Positions 53,776 to 62,889 of a DNA stretch of 64,000 nucleotides are shown here, piece after piece. Positions within the stretch are counted from its first letter, which is position 1. Every line of letters starts with the position of its first letter. A program made the position numbers and the translations under genes. The notes under the pieces are model-generated. The model ran no database searches. It saw only the letters and a list, made by a program, of their open reading frames with translations, and was not told the origin of the DNA. Source of the stretch: Pseudomonas citri (GTDB lineage Bacteria > Pseudomonadota > Gammaproteobacteria > Pseudomonadales > Pseudomonadaceae); contig NZ_JAODAB010000004.1 in the NCBI RefSeq assembly GCF_025336485.1, positions 248,001-312,000 of the forward strand. The letters are read 5' to 3'.

Positions 53776-55563
53776 GTGACCAGACTCATCAAAAAATACA
53801 AATGGCCCGCCCTGCTGGCGATCGCACTGGTAGTTTTTTCAGCCCTGATCTTCTTTTTGATCAAGTCCTACACCTACGACTCAACAACCTATTTCGAATC
53901 CCGCGACTTCATTCGCCAGCTCAAGCAGTCCGATGCGAACTGGAACGTCAAGATTCTCAGGAAGAAGATCGGCGTAAACAATAATCTGTCGCTGACGCCA
54001 CCGCCGGAAGCGAACAGTCGATGGGAGCAGTTGGAACACCTCAATAATGCCGGCCCCCTGGCGGCACTCTGGGCCTCCCGACGCCAGGGCTATGTCGATG
54101 CGGTCAAGAACAAGACCCTGCTGGTGGATCAGTTCCAGCAACACAATGCCGCGTTGCGCACGTCCCTGGATGCACTGCCGATCATCGAGGACGAACTGCA
54201 GATACGGCTCAAGGAAATGAACAGTGTAAGTGCCGCGCAACGCCTGACGGCAGCCTCCAACGTGCTGGAGCTGACGTTGACCGCGCTTGAATACGCCCTT
54301 TATGTCAGCGTGGACAAGGCCGATGAAGCGCAGGGCCAGTTAAATGAAATGGCCCGGTACGTCGCTCAGTTGCCAACGAACGATCAGCCGGCCTTCCTCG
54401 CACTCATCGATCACGTGCAAGTCATCCTGCGCGAGCAACCCATCGTCAATGATTTGCTTGATCGCATCAGCGTGATACCGGTGGCGCAGGAGCTGGACAG
54501 TATCAATGAGCTGTTGAACGAGACCCAGCGCCGGACCGCCGCGACGGACCGCCAATACCATATCTACCTGGCGGTGTGCGCCAGCCTCATGGCGATCCTG
54601 ATGATCTACCTGACTGTGCGGCTGGTTCGCAGTGCTGCCGTCATCAACCAGATCAACCATGCGCTGCAATTGTCCAACGAGCGGCTGGAAGAGCGCGTGC
54701 AAGAGCGGACCCGTGAACTGAAGGAGGCGGAACGCGAGCTGGTGGACGCCGCACGCATGGCGGGCATGGCGGAAATCGCCACCAACGTGTTGCACAACGT
54801 GGGGAACGTGCTCAACAGCGTGAATATTTCCGCCGAGCTGGTCACCCGCAAGTTGAAACACAGCAAGACCGCCGGGCTGGGCAAAGCGGTGCAGATGATG
54901 AACGAACATGCCGACGATCTTGGCCAGTTCATCACCACGGATGAAAAAGGCAAGTTGCTGCCCCGCTACTTCAATGAATTGGTTGATTCCATCGCGGTCG
55001 AACAAACACTGCTCATCGACGAATTGGCGCAACTGACCAAGAGCATCGATCACATCAAGGAAATCGTCACGACCCAGCAAACCTATGCCGGCGCTGCCAG
55101 GCTGATCGAACCGCTCAAGGTCAGCGATCTGTTCGAAGATGCGTTGCGCATGAATTCCGGCGCACTGAGCCGGCATCATGTCACGGTCATCAAGGACTAC
55201 CAGGACGTCCCCCCTATCCTGGGCGACAAGCACCGGCTGCTGTTGATCCTGATCAACCTCATCAGCAACGCCAAGTTCGCGATGTCGCACACCAGCGATC
55301 CACGCGAAATGACGCTGGGGATCCAGATGGTCGATCAAACGACGTTACGCCTCAGCGTCAAGGACCGAGGCGAAGGGATCAAGCCCGAGAACCTGGCGCG
55401 GATATTCAACCATGGTTTCACCACCCGCAAGGACGGTCACGGGTTTGGCCTGCACAGCTGTGCCCTGGCGGCGGTTGAAATGAACGGTCACCTGTCCGTC
55501 CACAGCGACGGGGCAGGTCAAGGCGCTGTGTTCACCTTGGATATTCCGCTGGAACTGGCTTGA
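53776..55563 (+). CDS. Sensor histidine kinase
   Basis: This 595-residue protein starts at GTG 53776 behind AGGAGA. It has one N-terminal membrane helix (ALLAIALVVFSALIFFLI), a helical extracytoplasmic domain of about 240 residues and a second helix (HIYLAVCASLMAILMIYLTV). A coiled coil follows, then the kinase: H-box GMAEIATNVLHNVGNVLNSV, N-box INLISNAKFAM, G1 DRGEGI and G2 GHGFGLHSCALAA. The phospho-acceptor His lies in LHNVGN, an H-box variant with HNV in place of the usual HE[LI]. No response regulator gene is adjacent, so the partner is elsewhere. Confidence 0.9.
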   Translation: MTRLIKKYKWPALLAIALVVFSALIFFLIKSYTYDSTTYFESRDFIRQLKQSDANWNVKILRKKIGVNNNLSLTPPPEANSRWEQLEHLNNAGPLAALWASRRQGYVDAVKNKTLLVDQFQQHNAALRTSLDALPIIEDELQIRLKEMNSVSAAQRLTAASNVLELTLTALEYALYVSVDKADEAQGQLNEMARYVAQLPTNDQPAFLALIDHVQVILREQPIVNDLLDRISVIPVAQELDSINELLNETQRRTAATDRQYHIYLAVCASLMAILMIYLTVRLVRSAAVINQINHALQLSNERLEERVQERTRELKEAERELVDAARMAGMAEIATNVLHNVGNVLNSVNISAELVTRKLKHSKTAGLGKAVQMMNEHADDLGQFITTDEKGKLLPRYFNELVDSIAVEQTLLIDELAQLTKSIDHIKEIVTTQQTYAGAARLIEPLKVSDLFEDALRMNSGALSRHHVTVIKDYQDVPPILGDKHRLLLILINLISNAKFAMSHTSDPREMTLGIQMVDQTTLRLSVKDRGEGIKPENLARIFNHGFTTRKDGHGFGLHSCALAAVEMNGHLSVHSDGAGQGAVFTLDIPLELA

Positions 55564-55614
55564 AAACGAACAGGCTGGCTGCCCCGCAGCCAGCCCCAGG
55601 CAACGCGCGATCCG

Positions 55615-55806
55615 CTACTTGACGTTGGCCGTCGCGCCGCTGCGGTTCTTTCGTGCCGGTAACGCGGCTGCATAGGCCAGCGCTTCCTCCCGGGAAGCAA
55701 AGGCGCCCAACCGGTCAGCCTGGGTACAGACCCTCCAGGGTCCACTGTTTACACTGAGCACGTCGTAACCATTGATGTGGATTTTCCTCAGCATCGCAGT
55801 ACTCAT
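55615..55806 (-). CDS. Small conserved hypothetical protein
   Basis: This 63-residue protein (MSTAMLRKIHINGYDVLSVN...) contains a WRVCTQADRLGAFASREEAL segment resembling small repeat proteins that match a name plus a residue-wise helix. GGAGGG sits before the ATG at 55806, which decides the start over a longer frame to 55905. Confidence 0.7.
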   Translation of the reverse strand: MSTAMLRKIHINGYDVLSVNSGPWRVCTQADRLGAFASREEALAYAAALPARKNRSGATANVK

Positions 55807-55911
55807 AACTAACCCTCCTCCGAAATAATCCCGGATTGCATCATCCACCTTACTCTCAGTTCGCGCAGTGTGCCGACCGAGCGTCGCAACGTTTGCCAGC
55901 ACCACCGCACT

Positions 55912-56811
55912 TCAATGGGAGTCCGAATCCCAGATCCAGTTCCACAGGCCGGGCAAGCGCACCGGCTGGCCGGCGCTCTGGACGGTGCGCGCCATGGCCG
56001 CGCGTTCCAGCGCCTGGTGATCGTCGTAGAACGGCTTGGCATCGACAGTCACCCCGGTGACCTGGGCGGCATCGAGCAAGATCTGCAAGTACTCGAGGGA
56101 GTGCCGGGCGGTATAGCGGTTGAGGTCATGGAAAGTGACCACCACCGGGATCACGCCATCGACCGCAGGCAACTCGCCAGCCGCCATGCGCTCACGCACT
56201 TCCGAGAGCTGGCGTATCAGGTTGCTTCGCCGTCGTGGGCTGGCGGTGATGCCCCAGACTTTTCCGTCGTTGGCGCTCAGATCAGTCAACAACACATGCA
56301 TGCCATGGCGCTGGTAGGCGGCGAAGGTGCGCTTGTCGTAACTCCAGAACGGCGGCCGGACCAGTGTGGGGGGTGTACCGCTGATGGCGGCGATGTCAGC
56401 GCTGCCGTCAACCAACGACTGCTCCAGATCCTCGGGGCTCAGGGAGCGATGGTTCGTGTGCCAGTGGGTCGCGGTATGGAAACCCAGCACATGGCCCTCG
56501 CGCTGCTCGCGATGCATGACCGAACGCCCGATATCACTGTCGCCGGCGCGTGGCGCGCGGGTCTGCACAAAGAACACCGCCTTGATACCAGGCTGTATGG
56601 AATTGTGTGCCAAGGAGTCCAGTATCTGCTGGCTCGGGTTCCAGAAGGATGATGCACTGGGCCCGTCGTCGAAGGTCAACAGGAAGCGGATCGGGGGCTG
56701 CTCGAGCAAATGTTGCCTGGTTTGTGGCGTCAGTTCGATGGGTGGACCAATGCAACCAGACAGACCGATGGCGAAGACTGCGATGACCAGCGCCCTGGCG
56801 ATGTTTTTCAT
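55912..56811 (-). CDS. Polysaccharide deacetylase-family lipoprotein
   Basis: The 299-residue product has a lipoprotein signal (LVIAVFAIGLSGC). A NodB-type domain follows: motif 1 FLLTFDDGPS, motif 2 GFHTATHWHTNH and motif 3 RPPFWSYDK. A late HDL motif is in VVVTFHDLNRY. These enzymes remove acetyl groups from polysaccharides using a metal. ATG 56811 is chosen because the lipobox then lies at the right distance and AGGG is upstream. The substrate is unknown. Confidence 0.88.
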   Translation of the reverse strand: MKNIARALVIAVFAIGLSGCIGPPIELTPQTRQHLLEQPPIRFLLTFDDGPSASSFWNPSQQILDSLAHNSIQPGIKAVFFVQTRAPRAGDSDIGRSVMHREQREGHVLGFHTATHWHTNHRSLSPEDLEQSLVDGSADIAAISGTPPTLVRPPFWSYDKRTFAAYQRHGMHVLLTDLSANDGKVWGITASPRRRSNLIRQLSEVRERMAAGELPAVDGVIPVVVTFHDLNRYTARHSLEYLQILLDAAQVTGVTVDAKPFYDDHQALERAAMARTVQSAGQPVRLPGLWNWIWDSDSH

Positions 56812-57050
56812 GTTTTGCCCTGATGTGAATGCCGTACTGCCTGGCCTTTTTCCCTGGCCGAGGGTGGAAAAGCTCATCTTGGAGAAGGTTACCCGGGTTT
56901 GGTTCCGGGCCGCGAACATTGCTCGCCGGACCGTTTTCGCCGCGGCTTCGTCCACAGGTCATGCGACCTTATTGCTACCGCCTGGAAATTCAATGGAATT
57001 TTCTGTACGCCCCCGTATCCATCCGTATAGGACTTGATTAGGGAGGATTT

Positions 57051-57305
57051 ATGGGCGGGCCATCGCTTTACATCATCGACTACACGCTCCATGGCGAGCC
57101 GAAGTCTTTCATCATTCGCGCCGAAGTGATGAACAACTCCGAAGCTTGGCATTGGGCCAGTTGCGACGCAGGTGTCGGGCGCATACCCAAGTTCGGCAGG
57201 GAGAAGGTCAAACGGGTTTCAAAACCCCTTGCGGAAAAGTACGGCATTACCGACGTGCGCTGGCGAGCCAGTGCGGCGCCGGCCTGGGTCAAGGAGTCTG
57301 GCTGA
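57051..57305 (+). CDS. DUF6555-like small protein
   Basis: This 84-residue protein (LYIIDYTLHGEPKSFIIRAE..., then AWHWASCDAGVGRIPKFGRE) resembles a conserved Pseudomonas family of unknown function that I recall as DUF6555. GGGAGGA lies before the ATG. No partner is evident. Confidence 0.75.
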   Translation: MGGPSLYIIDYTLHGEPKSFIIRAEVMNNSEAWHWASCDAGVGRIPKFGREKVKRVSKPLAEKYGITDVRWRASAAPAWVKESG

Positions 57306-57455
57306 CATGTAAACCCCACCATTCGGAGAACCGGCTGTCCAGTCGGACACCGGATTCCCGACAGACCCGAAATAACTCTACTACGCTTAACAACAGTACG
57401 ACTCGCCTTCGGGTGGGCTTCGTGCTGCCCCATCAACGCTGAATGGAGGTGTGAC

Positions 57456-57686
57456 ATGTCAGAAAAAGAGTCCATCACCACCCTGCTCACTTTGTTGGAG
57501 TCCCGTCAGTCACGGCTGGCGGCGGCCTGCAAGGAAATCGCCGACTGGGTCGACCATCAGGGCGGGCACCCGACCGCTGTGCGTATTCGGGACCGGCTCA
57601 ATGATATCGATAAGGATGCCCCATCGATCCAGAGTGCATTGACGTCGCTCAAACCCGTTGAGCCACCGCTGCCTAAATTCCGTTAA
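57456..57686 (+). CDS. Small conserved hypothetical protein
   Basis: This 76-residue helical protein (MSEKESITTLLTLLESRQSR...) ends in a Pro-rich tail (KPVEPPLPKFR). GGAGGTG precedes the ATG. It has no recognised domain; the composition is typical of core Pseudomonas small proteins. Confidence 0.65.
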   Translation: MSEKESITTLLTLLESRQSRLAAACKEIADWVDHQGGHPTAVRIRDRLNDIDKDAPSIQSALTSLKPVEPPLPKFR

Positions 57687-57798
57687 CGCTTTTGCGTCAA
57701 CTCGTTCTCCCCGAACGTTACCGGTTGGAAAACCGATGGATCAGGCACGACCGCTCAGGGACCACTCAAAGAATCTGCCAGCGCTCGAGGTCAAGTTC

Positions 57799-57984
57799 CT
57801 AGGAGCGCTCGTTCAGATATTCAACCCACCGCTCATAGGCTTCATGCTGACGCTGGACCGCTTCCTCCCAGGCGAGCCCCGCCATTTGATGGGCACAGAT
57901 GAGCGTCATCATTTCCGATGTTGCCGTGTCAAGCTCTACCAGCAACTCGTGGGATTTGATCTTGAAGTCTTCAACGGTAGTCAT
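57799..57984 (-). CDS. Small conserved hypothetical protein
   Basis: This 61-residue helical protein (MTTVEDFKIKSHELLVELDT...) has AGAGGAAAG immediately before ATG 57984, which decides the start over 58023. It is rich in Glu and aromatic residues, and its function is unknown. Confidence 0.65.
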   Translation of the reverse strand: MTTVEDFKIKSHELLVELDTATSEMMTLICAHQMAGLAWEEAVQRQHEAYERWVEYLNERS

Positions 57985-58232
57985 CTTTCCTCTCTTCCCC
58001 CATGCCCGGGGTCGACCATCCACCCAACATGGATGCGTTTTTTCGACTCTGATTCATTTTTGGCGATGATCGGTCGATAGCCGAGCGCCGGGCAGCCGAT
58101 GAAATAAGTGAAATCATTCGCCCGCGCCCGTGGTCGTAATGACATGACCTCAGCAGAATTTTAGTAGATACACCGCAAGCATATATTTCAGTTATATTTC
58201 ACTTTTATGACAATCATTGACCGAACACACTT

Positions 58233-58595
58233 ATGAAAATCCGCGCGACCGTCATCTGCGAGCAAGACCGCCAGATCTTGCTGGTGCGCAAACCCAAGAG
58301 CCGTTGGGCGTTGCCGGGCGGCACCGTCGAGTGCGGCGAAACCCATGTCGACGCGGCCATCAGGGAATTGGCGGAAGAAACCGGACTCAGCGCGGAAAAC
58401 CTGCTCTACCTGATGCGTGTCAATGAAGGCGATACCGAACACCACGTTTTCGAGGTGTCCGTCATCGACGGCAAAATGGCGAGCCCACGGAACGAAATCA
58501 GCGATTGCCTGTGGCATCCGCTGGACGCCATTGCACAATTGCAGATGAAGAAAGGCATGCGGGAAATTCTTGAGGCGTTTCGACGGCGGTTGTGA
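58233..58595 (+). CDS. Nudix hydrolase
   Basis: This 120-residue protein carries a complete Nudix box, GTVECGE then seven residues then RELAEETG, matching G-x5-E-x7-REUxEExGU. Such enzymes hydrolyse nucleoside diphosphates linked to another group. The protein is little more than the core domain, and its substrate cannot be inferred. Confidence 0.92.
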   Translation: MKIRATVICEQDRQILLVRKPKSRWALPGGTVECGETHVDAAIRELAEETGLSAENLLYLMRVNEGDTEHHVFEVSVIDGKMASPRNEISDCLWHPLDAIAQLQMKKGMREILEAFRRRL

Positions 58596-58610
58596 GCCTG
58601 CCTTGAGCAC

Positions 58611-58649
58611 AAAAAGGGTTGCGTGAGATACCTCATGCAACCCTTTTTT
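58611..58649. terminator. Bidirectional intrinsic terminator
   Basis: The stem AAAAAGGGTTGC... pairing with GCAACCCTTTTTT lies between the convergent Nudix and BCCT genes and ends in T-runs on both strands. Confidence 0.88.
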
Positions 58650-58661
58650 ATGGACCGGTCC

Positions 58662-60227
58662 TTAGTCCAAAGCCGAACGCTCTGGATCGCTGACGCCAAG
58701 ACGTGCTTCAGGCACTTCGCTGCTCTGCAGGTCATTAAGCAGCGCGCGCCACAGTGACACGCACATTCCCATCATCACCAGCAGGAACGGCGCGGCAACG
58801 ATGATGGCTGCGGTCTGCAGCCCACCCAGACCGCCCATCACCAACAGCACTGAGGCCGCCGCACCGGCCAACGAGCCCCATAGCACCACCAGCCAGCGCG
58901 GCGGCTCCAGGTTGCCATGGGCACAGAGCATGCTCATCACGATGGCGCCGGCATCGGCCCCCGAGATGAAGAACACCCCGACCAGCACGATCGCCGCGAA
59001 CGAAGTCAGCACTGCCGCTGGATACTGGGCCAGCAGCGCGAAGAGCGCCACTGCGGGCCCCTGTTCCTTCACGATCGAGGCAATGCCACCCACGCCGACC
59101 AATTCCGAGTAGAGGGCCGCACCGCCCATGATCGAGAACCACACCATCGTCACCCCACTGGGAATGAAGATAACGCCGACGACGAACTCGCGAATGGTAC
59201 GACCACGGGAAATACGTGCGATGAAAGTGCCCACGAAGGGGGCCCAGGAAATCCACCAGGCCCAGTAGAAGATGGTCCAGCCGGCAAGCCACTTCCCGTC
59301 GCTGAAAGCCGCGGTGCGAAACGACATCGGAATCAGCTCGCGAATGTATTCGCCTACCGACGCGACCAGTGTGTTCATGATGAAAACGCTGGGCCCCACC
59401 GCTGCCAGGAACAATAACAGCACCACGGCAACCACCATGTTGAAGTTGCTCAGGAACTGCACCCCCTTGCCGACCCCGGATACGGCGGAGAGGATGAAGA
59501 GCACCGTCATCACAGCGATGATGGTCAACGCAATGCCATTCGATTCACCGGTGTGCCACAGGTAATTGAGGCCACTGTTGATCTGCTGCGCGCCCAGGCC
59601 GAGCGAGGTGGCCGTGCCGAACAGTGTCGCCAGGACCGCCAGCACGTCGATCGACTTGCCCAACGGCCCGCGCACACCCACCTCGCCGATCAGCGGCGTA
59701 AAAGCGCTGGATATCAGGTTCGGCAGCCCCTTGCGGAACGAAAAATAGGCAATGACCACGCCCACGATGGCATAGATAGCCCAAGGGTGGAACGCCCAGT
59801 GGAAATAGGCGTACTCCATGGCCAGTTTGGCAGCCTCCCTGGAGTGCGGCTGCGCCAGCCCATGCGGTGGCGTCGCAAAGTGCGTGATTGGCTCGGCTAC
59901 GCCCCAGAACATCAGCCCGATGCCCATGCCGACGCTGAACATCATGGCGATCCATGATGCCGTGCTGAACTCGGGCTGCTCCCCGTCCAGCCCCAGGGTG
60001 ATTCGGCCGAAGCGACTGAACGCCAGGAACAAAGCGAAACCCAGGAAGAAAACAGTGGAAATGACGAAACTCCAGCCGAACTCGTCGATGATGGTGTCCA
60101 GTAACGTCTGCATCGCGGTCGCCATAGCCTTGGGCGCTAATGCCCCCCAGGCCACGAACGAAGCGGAAATCATGGCAGCCACCCAGAAAACCACCTTGTC
60201 GATGGGTGACCCAGGAATTTTTTGCAT
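58662..60227 (-). CDS. BCCT-family betaine/choline/carnitine transporter
   Basis: This 521-residue protein has about 12 membrane helices. It contains the BCCT hallmark FYWAWWISWAPFVGTFIARI followed by SRGRTIREF, and the glycine stretch MFSVGMGIGLMFWGVAEP. It imports quaternary ammonium compounds such as betaine, choline or carnitine, driven by Na+ or H+. The C-terminal cytoplasmic tail is short, so osmotic activation as in BetP is less likely. ATG 60227 is behind GGAGGATGGAG; a longer frame to 60341 has no such site. Confidence 0.93.
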   Translation of the reverse strand: MQKIPGSPIDKVVFWVAAMISASFVAWGALAPKAMATAMQTLLDTIIDEFGWSFVISTVFFLGFALFLAFSRFGRITLGLDGEQPEFSTASWIAMMFSVGMGIGLMFWGVAEPITHFATPPHGLAQPHSREAAKLAMEYAYFHWAFHPWAIYAIVGVVIAYFSFRKGLPNLISSAFTPLIGEVGVRGPLGKSIDVLAVLATLFGTATSLGLGAQQINSGLNYLWHTGESNGIALTIIAVMTVLFILSAVSGVGKGVQFLSNFNMVVAVVLLLFLAAVGPSVFIMNTLVASVGEYIRELIPMSFRTAAFSDGKWLAGWTIFYWAWWISWAPFVGTFIARISRGRTIREFVVGVIFIPSGVTMVWFSIMGGAALYSELVGVGGIASIVKEQGPAVALFALLAQYPAAVLTSFAAIVLVGVFFISGADAGAIVMSMLCAHGNLEPPRWLVVLWGSLAGAAASVLLVMGGLGGLQTAAIIVAAPFLLVMMGMCVSLWRALLNDLQSSEVPEARLGVSDPERSALD

Positions 60228-60609
60228 ACTCCATCCTCCAGCAAAGTGTGAAACCCGCTGTCGCGAGCCATAGCTACTGCCCCGCGATGGTCGCTTGCCA
60301 ATCGAACGATGGTTTACGCACGGACGATCCCTGCTATTCAAATAACGACAGCGTTATCAGCAATGCCCAGCGTGTGGAGGCAAGGAAGTCGTATCTGGAT
60401 TCAGGAAGGTCGGTATTAACGGAGATCGAGGCGATAGAGCGTGGCGCAGGATGGACAAACCAATGATGGGCGCCGATTCCCTGGAAGTACGTTCGCACTC
60501 GGAAAGAAAGTCATTTCGACACGGTGAATTACCCACCGCTTTCCCAATTACCGATCAGAAGCAAACAAGGATTTGCATTAGCTTTCGCTCGCAAACCCTT
60601 GATTTCAGA
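60228..60609. other. Gap between BCCT gene and tRNA-Leu
   Basis: No supported gene is seen; the stretch contains the BCCT promoter region and some AT-rich DNA around 60330-60370. Confidence 0.5.
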
Positions 60610-60696
60610 TGGTGCCCGAAGCCGGAATCGAACCGGCACGCCCTTACGAGCGGGGGATTTTAAGTCCCATGCGTCTACCAGTTTCGCCATTCGGGC
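60610..60696 (-). tRNA. tRNA-Leu (anticodon TAA)
   Basis: Read on the minus strand, the 87-nt gene starts GCCCGAA and ends TTCGGGC-A-CCA. The D-loop has AACTGGTAGAC, the anticodon loop CTTAAAA gives TAA, a long class II variable arm follows, and the T-arm is GGTTCGATTCC. CCA is encoded. Confidence 0.97.
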
Positions 60697-60849
60697 GGTA
60701 GCGCGGTGCAGCCGTCTGACATCGGCGAATCGAAACGCCCATGCCCTGGCTGGTGCAGCAAGAGGGAGGAATATATACATCCCTCCCCGGTGAAGCAAGG
60801 TTATCCATGCCCATTTACAGACAAGGCTTTTCCTCACCTCGAAAATGAA

Positions 60850-60882
60850 AAAGCTCTGTAGATCATCGATCTACAGAGCTTT
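60850..60882 (-). terminator. Hairpin between tRNA-Cys and tRNA-Leu
   Basis: A perfect 15-bp stem AAAGCTCTGTAGATC / GATCTACAGAGCTTT with a 3-nt loop lies 8 bp beyond the CCA of tRNA-Cys. The arms end in TTT. It probably terminates tRNA-Cys transcripts, or could be a processing site if both tRNAs are co-transcribed. Confidence 0.75.
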
Positions 60883-60889
60883 TCAAAAG

Positions 60890-60963
60890 TGGAGGCCGAA
60901 GTCGGAATCGAACCGGCGTAGGTGGATTTGCAATCCACTGCATAACCATTTTGCTATTCGGCC
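60890..60963 (-). tRNA. tRNA-Cys (anticodon GCA)
   Basis: The 74-nt minus-strand gene has acceptor GGCCGAA / TTCGGCC, discriminator T, encoded CCA, anticodon loop ATTGCAAAT giving GCA, and T-arm GGTTCGATTCC. Confidence 0.97.
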
Positions 60964-61302
60964 TCAGAACGCCCGATGGTATGAAACACCATCCAACGCT
61001 TACAAACCTGACTCAGGATCGAATCGCCTTAAAGCGACTCTAACCTATTGAAAACATTGAGTTTTTTTACATCCCAATGCATTCGATGGGCGCAATTATG
61101 TACTCATTTACCGAGGCTGACAACCCCTTGATTTCAAAAAAAAATCAGCCGACGGCCAGTGTCGCTTCTTTTCTTTTACGCCGTGGGCCCGATTGACCTG
61201 ACAGGGCTGAGCACACACCGGCTGTCGCAGCCCGCCACCATAGTGGGTAACATACCGGCCTTCCCCGCAGACCTGCTGCGACCTGCCGAATAAGCCCATT
61301 CC
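60964..61302. other. Gap upstream of the TSUP gene
   Basis: No supported gene is seen. AT-rich runs at 61045-61075 and 61135-61145 are likely the promoter regions of tRNA-Cys and of the transporter gene. Confidence 0.5.
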
Positions 61303-62082
61303 ATGCCTTTCGAACTCAGCGTTGACCTCACTACCCTCGCTATCCTTGCCGTTGTCGCGTTCATTGCCGGTTTCATCGATGCCATCGCCGGTGGCGGTGG
61401 CCTGTTGACCACCCCGGCGCTGCTGACCGCCGGCCTGCCGCCGCACCTGGTGCTGGGCACCAACAAACTCAGTTCGACGTTCGGCTCGGCCACCGCCAGC
61501 TTCACCTTCTACAAGCGCAAGCTGTTCCATCCACGGCAGTGGACCCACGCCCTCGTCGGCACGCTGGTCGGTGCCTTGACCGGCGCCATCGTCGCCCATT
61601 ACCTGCCCGCCGAATGGCTGAACAAGATGCTCCCGGTGATCGTCTTTGCCTGTGGCCTGTACCTGTTGTTCGGCGGCACGCCCAAGGCGCCGCTGGACAG
61701 CGACGCGCCGATCAAGGAAACCTGGCAGTCGCCCCAAGGCTTCAGCCTGGGTTTCTATGACGGTGTGGCCGGTCCGGGCACGGGTGCATTCTGGACCGTC
61801 AGCAGCCTGCTGCTCTACCCCATCGACTTGGTCAAGGCCAGTGGCGTGGCCCGCAGCATGAACTTCGTCAGCAACATCGCGGCGCTGGCGGTGTTCATTT
61901 TCTCGGGGCAAGTGGATTGGATCATCGGCCTGAGCATGGGATTGTCGGTGATGATCGGCGCGTTCTTCGGCGCTCGCACCGCCATCAGCGGCGGTGCGAA
62001 GTTCATCCGGCCGGTGTTCATCACCGTGGTGCTCGGGCTGACCGTGCGGCTAGCCTGGCAGCGCTGGTTCAGCATGGCCTAG
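61303..62082 (+). CDS. TSUP (TauE/SafE) family transporter
   Basis: This 259-residue membrane protein with about eight helices has the family's glycine-rich repeats [20 protein letters not shown] and [11 protein letters not shown]. The family includes exporters of sulfite or sulfoacetate and YfcA-like proteins of unknown substrate; length and motifs fit the YfcA group. Its end overlaps the convergent nudC gene by 33 bp. A link to the sulfur cluster 45 kb away cannot be inferred from sequence. Confidence 0.9.
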   Translation: MPFELSVDLTTLAILAVVAFIAGFIDAIAGGGGLLTTPALLTAGLPPHLVLGTNKLSSTFGSATASFTFYKRKLFHPRQWTHALVGTLVGALTGAIVAHYLPAEWLNKMLPVIVFACGLYLLFGGTPKAPLDSDAPIKETWQSPQGFSLGFYDGVAGPGTGAFWTVSSLLLYPIDLVKASGVARSMNFVSNIAALAVFIFSGQVDWIIGLSMGLSVMIGAFFGARTAISGGAKFIRPVFITVVLGLTVRLAWQRWFSMA

Positions 62083-62883
62083 ACGCCGCGCCACATAAAG
62101 GTCGATCAGGTAGCGGGCGATGGAGCGCCAGGCTGGCAGCGGTGGTAGGTCATGGATGTTGAACCACTGGGCATCCTCGATTTCGTCCTCCTGGGGCACG
62201 ATCTCGCCACTGGCGTATTCGGCGTGGAAGCCCAGCATCATCGAGTGAGGAAACGGCCAGCATTGGCTGCCAACGTACTGGATGTTCTTCACCTCGATGC
62301 TGACCTCCTCGCGCACCTCGCGGATCAGACAATCCTCAGCCGACTCGCCAGGCTCGGCGAAGCCAGCCAGGGTGCTGTAGACGCCGGTGACGAAACGCGG
62401 CGAACGGGCCAGCAGCACCTCGTCGCCGCGAGTGATCAGCACGATCATGCTCGGTGAAATCCGCGGATAATGCCGCAGGTCGCACACATCGCAATACATC
62501 GCCCGCTCTCGCGGGATCTGGCCCATGCGCTTGCCGCAACTGCCGCAAAACCGATGTTCCCGGGCCCAGGTACCGATCTGCGCCGCATAGCCCAGCACCT
62601 TGAACAGCGTGTAATCGTCTTCGAGCATGAAAGCCCGCAACCCCTTCCAGTTGCAGCCGGGGATCTCCAGTGGACTGTGCAGTTCCAGCAGATAGACGGG
62701 TTCACCATCGAGGTGACCAATCCCATGCTCAGCGAGGATCGACAGGTCTTGGCGCTTGAGCCAGTCACGGGGAAACAGCGCGCCGTTGTCGTCAAACAGA
62801 AAACCTTCGGGACTGCGGGCCACGGCCCAGCCGCCGGGAAGGTCGGTGTCGAGTACTGTGGTGGTCGTCCAGCGTGAAATCAT
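62050..62883 (-). CDS. nudC: NADH pyrophosphatase / NAD-cap hydrolase NudC
   Basis: This 277-residue protein has a zinc ribbon (FCGSCGK ... MYCDVCD), a Nudix box ([20 protein letters not shown] then VSIEV) and the NudC hallmark [14 protein letters not shown] (SQPWPFP in E. coli). It cleaves NADH and removes NAD caps from RNA. The 3' end overlaps the convergent transporter gene. The upstream crotonase gene is only 6 bp away in the same direction, so the two are probably co-transcribed. Confidence 0.95.
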   Translation of the reverse strand: MISRWTTTTVLDTDLPGGWAVARSPEGFLFDDNGALFPRDWLKRQDLSILAEHGIGHLDGEPVYLLELHSPLEIPGCNWKGLRAFMLEDDYTLFKVLGYAAQIGTWAREHRFCGSCGKRMGQIPRERAMYCDVCDLRHYPRISPSMIVLITRGDEVLLARSPRFVTGVYSTLAGFAEPGESAEDCLIREVREEVSIEVKNIQYVGSQCWPFPHSMMLGFHAEYASGEIVPQEDEIEDAQWFNIHDLPPLPAWRSIARYLIDLYVARRLGHAEPALPG

Positions 62884-62889
62884 GATCGA

